From Cytospora piceicola (taxonomy: Eukaryota; Ascomycota; Sordariomycetes; Diaporthales; Cytosporaceae), in NCBI GenBank assembly GCA_023375675.1, contig JALQBC010000063.1, forward strand, positions 62,001-126,000: a DNA stretch of 64,000 bases, in the 5' to 3' direction. The notes beneath the pieces are model-generated. The model was not told the origin of the DNA and did no database searches. It was given only the letters and a program-made list of their open reading frames with translations. The position numbers and the translations under genes were made by a program. Within the stretch, counting starts at the first letter, position 1, and every line of letters starts with the position of its first letter. This document shows, piece after piece, positions 36,647 to 46,826 of the stretch.

Positions 36647-37500
36647 AACTTTACGATGCCTTTAACCTACGAGAAAAAATCGTAAAATATATACGGCTTT
36701 AGAATTTTATAGTATACGACGAGGCGAATCGAATGAATTAGTCTACGGCCTGTAAAGTGCCTGTTTAAATAAGATGTATAGTACCGGCGTAGTATAGACT
36801 GTCGCTTTACACGTATACGGTATTAACCGTACCCGGGTGCTTATTAAACAGCCTAACTTTACGATACCTTTAATCTATAAGGAAATTTTAGTTCTATTAC
36901 GCGATAGTACTGTTTAAAAGCCTTTAATCAGGAGAATAGAATAAATAAGTTTACAGCCTTTAGAGATCCCGCGTAGTTAAGGAATCTAATAATATACCTA
37001 AGCCTTATATGTAATAGTAAACCCGGGCTTTATATAAGTAGCACTGTTAATAGCCCTGCTAACAGCCCCGCTAAACGGTTAACTTTACGATACCTTTAAC
37101 CTATAAATATAATATAGATTAGGTATATACTTATATTATTCGAAAGCCCTGATTTAAGAGATTTAAATATAGTAAATTACGGTTTATATAGTATCGTTAT
37201 AGGCTAGTAACGTAGTAGTAAATATAGCGGTATCGTAACCCTTATATACTTAGTACTACTAATAACCCTGCTAACTACTTAACTAACCTATAAACTGCCT
37301 AACTTTATAATGCTTATAACCTACGAATAAATTTTATTTCTGTTAGATAATAGTATCGTTTAATAGCCCTGGTTAAGGAGGATTGATTAAGTCGGTTTTA
37401 TATAGAAATAGATATAGTTGTAGCTGTTAAATTAGAGTACGATGTAAAGTGTTATAGTATCGTGAGATCTAGCCGTTAACTACCTAAGTTTACGATGCCT
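36647..37500. repeat. Five subterminal repeats in the MULE, ~175-230 bp apart
   Basis: The motif AACTTTACGATGCCTTTAAC, or a RIP-altered version, occurs at about 36647, 36855, 37081, 37311 and 37486. Each is followed after 60-80 bp by a second shared block (GATAGTATCGTT-like, then GGAG/GAAGG...AATAAAT). It is a degenerate tandem array next to the left terminus. Confidence 0.8.
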
Positions 37501-38198
37501 TTAACGTACTAAAACAAATCATATAAGGTGGGCGATAGTATCGTTATATAGCTTGGAACGAAGGTAATTAAATAAATCGGTTTAATTGCTATAGAATGTT
37601 TGTAATTACTATTAAATTTAGTATAAAACAGGATTTCCGGCAGTATTTAAACCCGGTCGGACTAAAAAAAAAATTTAGAGGTGTATAGCCTAGGTACGTC
37701 GAGGGCTGTTTCTGGCTTAAATACGAGATTTCTCGGGTTAAATCGATTTAAATCGATCTAACCTAGTCTCGAGTATTTAGGCTAGATAGCCTAAGGGTAT
37801 AGAGATTAGTTAGGCTAAAAGCGACTATTTAGCACGTAGCTAGTGGCTTGTTTTATATATACCGCTAGTTTTTATAGCTTAAAACTATAGCCGATAGGAC
37901 GAAGTTATCGCGACCTCGCTGTCAAGGAGATTAACGTCTAACTATAGTGTTTCCCTCCTCTTACCACGCTACCGTGCTATCGTGCCTTTCTCCTTTCCTA
38001 GCCTGTTATTTTCTCTTTCTTATTACGTTATTATGCCTGCTACTATCGGTATTCGCGTATAAAGGTTCGTAGGATTTATATTACTGTCTTTCTCGTTAGT
38101 ATTTATAAGAATATCTCGGCTTAGCTAGGGTAAGGGGTAAAAGGGGTAGGATAATAGGAGGGAAAACGTACCGCGGGAAAGATCTTCTGCGATATTTT

Positions 38199-38345
38199 GT
38201 AGCCGTCGCTGTTCGAAGGGAGTAGCCGGCGCTGCTATTCTGCAGCTGTCGTTATTCGAAGGCCGCCGCTGCTCTTTTATAGCCGGCGCTGTTCGATATA
38301 AGTAGCCGCCGTTGCTATTTTATAGCCGGCGCTGTTCGATGTAAT
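38199..38345. repeat. GTAGCCGGCGCTG minisatellite in the MULE
   Basis: Units of about 26-40 bp built around TAGCCGGCGCTGTTCGA repeat about six times. The array is far richer in GC than the surrounding RIP-altered sequence. Confidence 0.8.
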
Positions 38346-39429
38346 GACTTTCGAGAGACCTTCTCTCTTTTTTTAAGGTAGGGCCTTTAAAACCCCCCCC
38401 TCTTTTTTAAAGGTAGGGCTTTTAGGTAGGCCCTTACTATAGTGAACTCGGTGGCCTTATGCTATATAGCCTGCGGGGTTAAGAACTAGGTGGTTTTTAG
38501 TGCTAGAAATATAGTTCCGGGCCCTTTACCTACCGTTTCAGGGGTGGCGGTATCGAGGGTATCGCTAGCGATAAGATTAGCGGTAAATATATAGGTAAGG
38601 ACGGTTAATATAACTACTGCGTAGGCGGGAAGGTATGCTGCTGTATAGAGGTTATCTAGCCTTATATTTATAGTATCTAGGCTAGTATTTCCTAGTTTTA
38701 TTTAAAAACGGCTATTAACCTTAGGTCTAACGATACTATAGCCCCTTTTCCCTTACCTTTTCCCCTGCCTCTCGTACTAAAACCCTTTTTTTATACCGGC
38801 TTTGTTACTCGACTAGTAGCTGCTGTAATAAATACTAACCTTTACGAGGTATTTAACGATAGGGGTAGCTGTAAGCTGCCGAGGGGGTTAGTAGCCTAAC
38901 TGTTTAGCCGTTATTAAGTAGCCTAGGAGAGAAATATAGCCCCGGCTTTATCGCGAGAAGGCTTTCGAGTAGTAGAATCGTTAAGGGGGTCGTTAAAGGG
39001 GTTGTTAAGATAAGTAGCTAAAAAGTCGATATCGTAGTTGTTAAGGATTACTTCTAGACTTTAGCGAAGTGCCTTTTAGCTAAGGAGGGTTCGGGGGTCG
39101 ATTTCGGCTTGCTTTTAGGCGAGGGCTTCGGAATACGGCTATGCTTTAATTAATATAGAAATCAGGTAGCTAATAAAGCTTTTTACTATATACTCGACGA
39201 GCTACTAATAAATATTTACGTTATCCCGAGATAATTTAGCTATAAGCCTTAATATAGCAGCCTTTTCTAATATAGCTATTATTTCGTGCTTATACGGTAA
39301 GCCTTACTAGCTTCGGAAACGACTAGTATATATATTACGGTAGCTTTCCCTATGTTTTTCGAGGCTTTATAGCTCTCTAATAGCTAGTATAAACTAACGA
39401 TAAACCTGCTTTAAAGCGGCTTAAGATAC

Positions 39430-41420
39430 CTTTCGGGATAAGGGCTTAAAAAAGGGTATATTTTCGATAGCGATAAAGGCACGGCGGTTTTCTTTCCTAT
39501 ACTTAATAAGATAGTTTATCTTCTTCGTACAGATAAGCTGCTTTATACTAATATATAGTTTAAAGAGGTTATTAAGCCGGTTACGAAGATACCGCTTTAA
39601 GTTAGAATAGGCAGCTTCGACCCGGGAACTCGAATAAATACCGTAATTTCTATACGATTCTGTAGTATACCTAGCCTATTTACGCCTTTACAGTATATAG
39701 TGTCTATAAAAGTATTTAAGTAAGGCTTTTAACTGTTAGTTTATTACTGTAAAATAGGGTAGTGAATGTATAGATTTACCGTATAAAATCTTTAACTAGG
39801 GTTTTTTATTATGCTTAAAACCTGACTTCCGAGGTCTAACGCGTTAGATTAACCTACGTCTGTAGAAATCTATTTTATGTGTTACGGTAGCTGCGCTGTT
39901 AATTGCTATACGTAGCGTCGATAGCAGTAGTGGCTATAGAAATAGGGGGGGAGCTGGGGCGGCTGTTAGTGATAGTATTATTAAAGGGGTTGTCGTAATC
40001 TGTAGGGTCGTTAATAAGGTCTGTATTGTTTAAGGCCTTTTACCGTTGAAGAAGCCGTACGGTAGTGGCTACGGTATAGTCGACCTCGGCTTCGAATCGT
40101 ATATATTTAGAGGTTAAGTCTTTATCTTCTAGGCTCGGGAACTGTAGGCTAAAAGGTAGGATATCCGGCGTATCTTTAACCTTTTTACGGTTAAGGCCGT
40201 CGAGGTTCTGCTTATTACTAACCTACTTCTTTTTTATATAGTACGCGATATTCTTGTTAACGTGTTAGATATATAATTGCTGCTATAATTTAAAGAAGAT
40301 GTCGGCTGCTATATTCTTAAAGGCCCGGTAAAAGTTACTGATAATAGTACGTAGTAGCTTAACCTATAGTTCTAGCTAACTAGCGAGATCCCGAATCTAG
40401 GCGAGAACCTATATAAAATCGTCTTTTATTTCGTTAGAAGTAAGGGTAAAGGCGACGGTATAATTCGTGTAGAAAGAGGTAATGCCGACGATCTGGTAGA
40501 GTAGTATATTAAACCGGTTGACTTATAGATTAGTTAGTAGATATTACGGCCCGGGAGAAAAAGGGATAGATGTAAACAGACCTTATATATATTGTTTATT
40601 ATAAGTAGATTAAGGTGCTTCTTTTATATATTCAGGCACTACTAGAACGTTTAGAAAACCTTTAATATACGCCCTTTATCGTTACGATTAACTTTATAGT
40701 ATATCCTGTACCTATGCCTGTTCTTTTCTAGTTAAGCGAGAAATAGCTGTGTAGTAGTAAGGGGCCTATATTTAGTACGGCGTAGGCCGGCTTATATGTT
40801 TTTAATATCTTCTGTAGTAATAGGGATACGTAGTAAAGGGTTAACCGAAGGCTTTTGTACAGGCCTTTCGTTAGGCTTTAGATCGGGAGTTTCAATGCCG
40901 GAAAACGTACTGTCTTTTTATAAAAATCTCGGGTTAATAGTATTAAGAGAGGGATTAGGTAGTAGTACCTTATTAGATGGCTTTAGGGCAGGTTCCGGCG
41001 AGGTTTTTTCTAGGTTACTAGGGTTAAGGTTACTTTAAAGGAGGGCGGCGATTTATAAGGCTGTTATCTGCGTAGTATTTAATAGCCGTTTAATCTGTGC
41101 TTTAGCGACCTCTATATAGTATCGTCGCTACTATCGCCTGAAGGTAGGGTTAGAAATGAGGTTAAAGGCGCCGGGGTAGTTATATACGTTATATATATAT
41201 ATAAGCGCCTATGTGCTAGTAGTAGCGTATCGTACGACTTTTACGTAGTGCTAATAGCTAGTCTTCTGCGTAGTAAACTACTCGATGCGTTGTTATTTAA
41301 GGCCTTTTTTTAGAGGTTTGTAGGTAGGGTTGTGAATTTTACCTTTACTACGGTAGCTATAACGGAAGTCGTAGCGTGTAATAGTGCCCTTTAAGTTATA
41401 TAGCTTATAGGTTTTAATAC
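39430..41420 (-). pseudogene. MULE transposase relic
   Basis: Reading the minus strand through its stops recovers transposase blocks in order. Near 41400-41230 there is a FAR1-like N-terminal segment (YDFRYSYRSKG ... QKTS). At 40495-40200 lies the catalytic region, with YQIVGITSFYTNYTVAFTLT, TSNEIKDDFI, TIISNFYRAFKN (an altered D-R-A block) and the H-VNKN motif that normally reads CIWHVNKN. At about 39620-39440 lies SRVEAAYSNLKRYL. These match the MULE transposase pattern and order. Most interruptions are TAG or TAA at positions where the family has Trp or Gln, which is what G-to-A or C-to-T change of TGG and CAG gives. No functional product is possible. Confidence 0.85.
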
Positions 41421-41819
41421 GGGCGTATAAGGTTTATACGATTAAATAGGCGGCTAGATATTAGGTGGCCTTAAGGGCTTATAAGGCTGATTCTGTTAAT
41501 AGGTACTAGCCTTCGATAGAAAGGTCGCTAGCGTATGTAGTTTTATTAGCGGTAGGCTAGGTTTCGGCCGTTAGGCGTAAGAGTATTATTTTAAAGGCTT
41601 TCGAGAGCGGGAAAAAAAAAGAAATAACTACATAGATAATAAAGATTAAGTTTCTATATAATTTAATACTACTCGCGATACGCTGCGATAAGAATTGATT
41701 AATTTGTTATAGTGTTAAGGGCGAGGGTAAGAAAGTTAGTAATAGTGTTAGTTAGTTAGTTAGTTAGTTACGCGTTAGCGTTTAGGAAGTTGGGGTTATA
41801 GGCGATTTAGTGATTGCCT

Positions 41820-41922
41820 GGGTGGCCGGGTAGCTGGTAGTTGGCTGCCGGGTGTCCGCTAACCGAATGAAGTTAGAAGCCTATATATCTAGCGATAGCA
41901 GCCTATTTTTTTAGACAGACCG
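41820..41922. repeat. Right terminal inverted repeat of the MULE
   Basis: It is the reverse complement of 36482-36585, with the outer 43 bases identical. It is followed directly by the second copy of the 8 bp target duplication. Confidence 0.9.
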
Positions 41923-41930
41923 AGGAATAG

Positions 41931-43037
41931 GAACAGGAAGGTCAGCATAACAAAATGCATGAGCAGCCCCCATCTTCTCATCCTTCTACCCCCCCTCCCC
42001 TTCAGATCCTCCTACCGATCCTTCCAGTGTTGGGTCTGACTTGCATCACAACCATGTTAATACCTCTTGTTGTGGTCTTCTGCTGGTCAAGAGAGGCGGC
42101 GCAGTTGGAGCCGGCAAAAGGAAACGATGATGAGTGTTCACGGGTGGAGGTAGACATAATTGTGATAGTGTAACAGCGGTAAAAACTGTCACTTTGTATA
42201 CCTGAGGTATGTAGCCACCTAGGTACCTACTACCTGATATGCCTAGGTAATGTATGTTACCACCCCCCGCCCCCCTCCCCCGTATAGTACCGTACTACCG
42301 GTTCTTGATGCAATGCGATGCGATGCGATGCGGTGCGATGCGATGCTAGGTGTGACTGAAGTTGTGTATACGACACGGCTTCTCGAGGCCGAAGCAAAAG
42401 ATAGGTAGCGGACACTGAGAACCTCGTGTGACCCTCCTTCAGGGAGACCCGGGTGGCTTATTGTTTGGCTTGCAGCAGCTGAGGGTTCCAAGACTTGCAG
42501 CAGGAGAAAAGGGGTCAATGGTATCTGCAGGAGGCTCAGCTTACCTGAGTGAGTATCAGTATCTACTTAGGTACTAGGTATGTATCGGCCTTGTTTCCCC
42601 CTTCACACCGGTCAATCCAAAGACCCGGTATCTACGCAGTACGTGCCTCAGTTTACTAGATACCAAGTACCCTAAAGGGTACTGTAGCTCTGGTATGTCT
42701 TCTTACTCGACCTATTGGATTTTGCCTGCAGGTGGTTTCAGCGCAAATGCGAAGTATTTAGGCAGGGAACATTACTTAACAACACGTAGGTAGATAGATA
42801 ATGGAAAGACTCGGGAGAGAGAACCATTTTCCTTATTCTACCGTACTACCCCCATCCCCAACCGCCCGCCTCCATTCCCATCTTCTGGGTCAACCCTGAC
42901 CCAGACCCTGACCCTTTTAGCGAAACATTAGCGGAAAGACCGGTTAATCCGGGCTATGTACTTAAGACCTACCTAAGTATACATACCTACCTAGGTAGGT
43001 AAGTACTCTAGACTAACCACACTAGCGTGCTATGCTA
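41931..43037. other. Intergenic stretch between the MULE and the MITE
   Basis: About 1.1 kb with CCTAGGTA repeats (42215-42250, 42960-43005) and a GATGC pentamer run (about 42309-42346). No convincing gene; the minus-strand frame across 42243-42518 is partly repeat-derived. Confidence 0.65.
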
Positions 43038-43589
43038 CAGTGGGGCGCCAAAAGTCCCCCGACACTCACCCTTTTTACACCAAAACTCGCCTACTTTATT
43101 TATATATAACAAATTAAATAAAATAGCTATAAATCTGCAGTCTTCTGAATTTAAGAAATATTTATAAAGATTATAGAAATATTAGTTAGGCGACTTAGTA
43201 ATATTTTTTTTCTCTATTTAAAACAGTTATAAAGTTAAAGTAAAGTATTAGAAAACTATCTTTTATCTATACCGATTTTATAGCAGGTACTATAGGCTTT
43301 TAATAGAGCTTTTATAGCGTATAAGCTGCTAAATAGCTGTTAGTATATCGAGATTTAAGATTTTAAAATCTAGTAGTTTAACTTTAACTTATTATATTTT
43401 AACTAAATACTGATTTAAAACTCTAATATTTTAATATCTATTAGCTTAAGTAATTTACTATTTATAAGATTTTTTTCGACATTTAATTACTAATTAAGTA
43501 TAAAGATAAATCTAGTCGAAAAGTATAAGGTTTAGTGGGTTTTTAGTGTGAAAAAGGGTGAGTGTCGGGGGACTTTTGACGCCCAAGTG
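43038..43589. mobile_element. MITE with TA target duplication, Tc1/mariner-like ends
   Basis: The 552 bp element is flanked by TA (43036-43037 and 43590-43591). Its ends are inverted repeats of about 40 bp: left CAGTGGGGCGCCAAAAGTCC, right (reverse complement) CACTTGGGCGTCAAAAGTCC, both continuing CCCGACACTCACCCTTTTT. The centre is AT-rich with no open frame. Size, lack of coding capacity and TA duplication fit a non-autonomous Tc1/mariner/pogo derivative. Its end sequence differs from the larger Tc1/mariner copies in this window, so a different autonomous partner is implied. Confidence 0.9.
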
Positions 43590-43829
43590 TAGGTATGTAA
43601 ATCCCACCTGCACTTCCCCAGCAGCCCAGCAGCAGCTTAGCCAGTGCCCAGATGCCAACAATGTCCAGCTAAAACACACATAAACATTAGTGGCCGAAAG
43701 CGGGTCAGCTACCGTGGTAGCGCTGTAATCTGTTCAGCGGCAGCAACCCAAACAGGCGAGCACAGAAGCACAAAGGCAGGGGGCAGGAAACAGGACCCAA
43801 CCTTTGGAACCGGAACAAGAGACACGCGT

Positions 43830-43863
<34 letters not shown>

Positions 43864-46826
43864 GTATGAAGTTTTATGGCATCAAGTATGCACGATGCAG
43901 ACCACGGACTAACAGTACACGGAATATACTTACCATAGCACTGACAGTTTGTACAAAAACAACGAAACGAAACGAAAACAACAAAACGGATCAGCCGACG
44001 GAACGAAGCCACTCCAAACCAAACCGGACACAGTCCAACTCAATCCTCCTCTTTCTACTCCTTTCTCTCTCTCTTTCTCCCTCTCTACGACACATCACCT
44101 ACATCAATCCTACTACCACACCCGCCCCCTCCCCCGTTCCATCTACCGAGCCTCGATCGACCTTGCGCTGCCGCATTCGATCTTGTCTTCCCTCTTCTCC
44201 TCCAAGGCGCATCAAAGGCTCAACCAACGACAACTGCGCTCATCCTCGAGACGAAAACCCACATCGATTGCGACCTCCTCCCTGGCCCTCGCAGACAGGA
44301 CAGAAGATCAGCGGATCACATATATATGTGCAGAGATACCCGATACCACCTTGATACAGCCACAGAATACACCGCGGGAAGACACAAATGCAGATACAGA
44401 TACAGAGATACAGATTAGGTATACACTGCTGCATACAGATATACACTGCAGGCTGATATCTACAAGGACCTCCCCGATCCGGACCAGATAGTCTCAGCCT
44501 CCATCCGAGTTTTGCGCCGTGCTCGCCCTTTCCACCGACAGCCACTCGAGCTTCTCCTGACAGTGACATCGCGCCCATTCGCTTCAACTCCCCCCCCCCC
44601 CCTCGCTCTCCCCCACGCGCCGACTGGCCCAGCGAGATACTGTACAAACGTCTGGGGGAAAGAGAAGGCTGTTGAATGGGGTCGGTAACAATAGTACATT
44701 TGGATAGGTATGGGTCTGTGTGTACCTAGGTACAGAGTAGAGTATAGAAAGCCGGACTGCGGGACAATCCCCCCCTTCTTTGTTGTCTGGAAACCACCCG
44801 CCTCGCCTCGCCTCCCCACTTGTGGTACTGCTGTCTTGTGTTGCCGTATAACACTGTCATCTACACTGCAGTGACTGCAGTAACTGCACACTACAGCTGC
44901 GGATCTTGTTCCATAACCATCGTATGTAGATACAGGCATACGGGCATATATGGAGGGATACAGGGCCCATGGATGTCTGTGCGCGATCCACTACTTTCAC
45001 AATCCGACTGAGTGTCCTTGCCGCTGGCGCCAGAGCGTTCGTTCTAAGGTTCCAAGGTTGTCACATACATACATACATACATACTTACATTACATAACAT
45101 AACATAACATACATAACATACGTATACACACACGTACACAGGCGCACACACACTCTCTCGCCAGCGCCAAAGAAGACCATATCCTCCGGCCTGAACCGAC
45201 CTCTTCCGTCTTGTCTTCTCTTGGCAACAAACCTTCGACCGACCGACCGATCAATCAATCAACACTTCCACTACCTATACTCTCTGTGTACAGTACTATC
45301 TATACGTACACGGAATAGCTCCTTCAAGACCTTCTCCGACTTCGCCCCGCCCCTTTCAGCCTTCTGCTGCGACACAACAAGGCCTGTTCTCTTCTTCTTC
45401 TTCTTCTTCTTCTCCTCTGAAGTGGCTTCCACGCTCTGTTCTGGAAGCGAGGGAGATTACCTCCTGCAACCAGCGACCAGCGATCTGTGATCTGCGACCT
45501 GCAACCACAGGCCTCAGGGGTCATCACGCTGCGCCAAGAAAAGGTAGGGTCCCGACATACCTGTTTGTCTGTCTGTCTGTCTTTCAAGGTTGTTCTATCT
45601 GTCCGCGATTCTGCACACACACACACATATACACACACACACATACGCACTTCACAGCACGCACGCAAATGCCTGCCTTACTGTTTACCCGCCGTGATCC
45701 TTCCTGATCGACTTGCTGCATAATACTTACACTACTCATCCCTCCGTATGTATGTATGGTGTACCTCCCCCGCCCCCAGTTTGAAACCTTCGCTGTCCTT
45801 GCTGCTGCCCGGCCCCGAAGAACCTGGCGATGATGCATGAACGAGCGAGCGAGCGAACGAGCTGTTGTCCTGCTCTCGGCCCCCTTTCCCCTTCCCCCTT
45901 CTCCTTCTATTCCTTCTCGAAAATCAAGTCTCAGTCTTCGCCCCATCACTTGTCAGTCTGCCTGTCTATCTGCCTGCCTGCCTTGCCACATATGCAACCT
46001 AACTTGACCTTCCAACGTCGTTCGTCGTCATCCTGTTCCTCCTCGTGTTGACTCTACACGCACACCCTCCCCCCCGGCCTCTTCTCCTTGTGTAAATCAA
46101 TCCCGCGCATGTCTTCTGATATCCCACCCCCTTCCCCTTTTTCCCCTACCCCCTTCCCCCTACCTCTATCCTCCCAAAGCCCACAGCGCCATGTATGCAT
46201 ATGGTGTACATGACATATTTCCGAGCTTCCAATTCCCTCCTCCTCCCCAAGTGGTCCCCGGGATATAATGATCCTAGTCACAGCGTGCGTGGGTCCCGCC
46301 GCCGTGGGTCAATCCTCGACTCATCTGGGAGGGATACCACGTTGACATGACTGCCCCTGTCGCCCCAAATAAAGTCCTCTCCCATCCCTCCCCCCACTCA
46401 ACTCGGTTCACCGTGTCCGACTCTACATACATGTCTCTTTTCTGCCTTCCTCTCTCCACTGTACCCCTTTCGAGGCGGTCTGTTTTGTCTGTCCCTTCCG
46501 TCGTGTCTTTCCTCCAACTCTAGCTTCAGAACCACTAATTATGCCCCTGATTCTCGTTCCCTCCATGACGATATTCTGATATCCATCTATCCTGCCCACC
46601 CCCGCTCCCCACCTCCTCCTTCCTCTCTCCTCCTTGCCGCGGTCCACGCTTCCGTTGGTTGTCTCCTCCCTGCCTCGAATCGAGCTTGGTGACGCATCTC
46701 GAGTCTCTTGCAGGTAGTGAGTCCCGGCCTTGAAAGTTTGTGGCCGGGGGTTGCGACTTGCCAGTTCAGTTGTATTGAGCAGCGTGTGTTGGGCGTTGAC
46801 ACGGCCGTGTTGCCGGGCTGACGACG
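43590..46826. other. 3.2 kb leader/promoter region, microsatellite- and CT-rich
   Basis: No gene is recognised. The stretch contains a GT dinucleotide run (about 43832-43862), ACAT/ACATAA repeats (45063-45122), a CTT run (45390-45412), CA runs (45616-45652) and long C/T-rich tracts up to 46700. It is most simply the promoter and a long untranslated leader of the kelch gene at 46827. A spliced leader cannot be excluded. The medium-length frames (for example 43949-44491) are low-complexity and have no homologous look. Confidence 0.6.
43832..43862. repeat. GT dinucleotide microsatellite
   Basis: An uninterrupted run of about 15 GT units. Confidence 0.95.

Larger units (their letters stand above)
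36482..41922 (-). mobile_element. Mutator-like element (MULE), complete but RIP-degraded
   Basis: The 5441 bp element is bounded by an 8 bp target duplication, AGGAATAG, at 36474-36481 and 41923-41930. Its terminal inverted repeats run about 100 bp; the outermost 43 bases (CGGTCTGTCTAAAAAAATAG and on) are identical at both ends and the rest is diverged. Long terminal inverted repeats and an 8-11 bp duplication are typical of MULEs. The transposase relic on the minus strand (next entry) confirms this. The left third holds an array of ~200 bp repeats (36647-37500), and 38199-38345 is a GC-rich minisatellite. AT content and stop density are high through most of the body, as expected after RIP. 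Confidence 0.9.

Noticed and set aside
40796..41038. 80-codon plus-strand frame inside the MULE
   Set aside because: It runs antisense to the transposase relic and has no family resemblance.
36482..41922. hAT or KDZ classification of the 5.4 kb element, based on the 8 bp duplication
   Set aside because: The ~100 bp terminal repeats and the transposase relic (H-VNKN and SRVEAAYSNLKRYL blocks) fit MULE better; hAT termini are usually short.
43949..44491. 180-codon plus-strand frame in the kelch gene leader
   Set aside because: Low-complexity Thr/Ser/Arg translation from C/T-rich and GATA-type repeats, with no splice or domain support.
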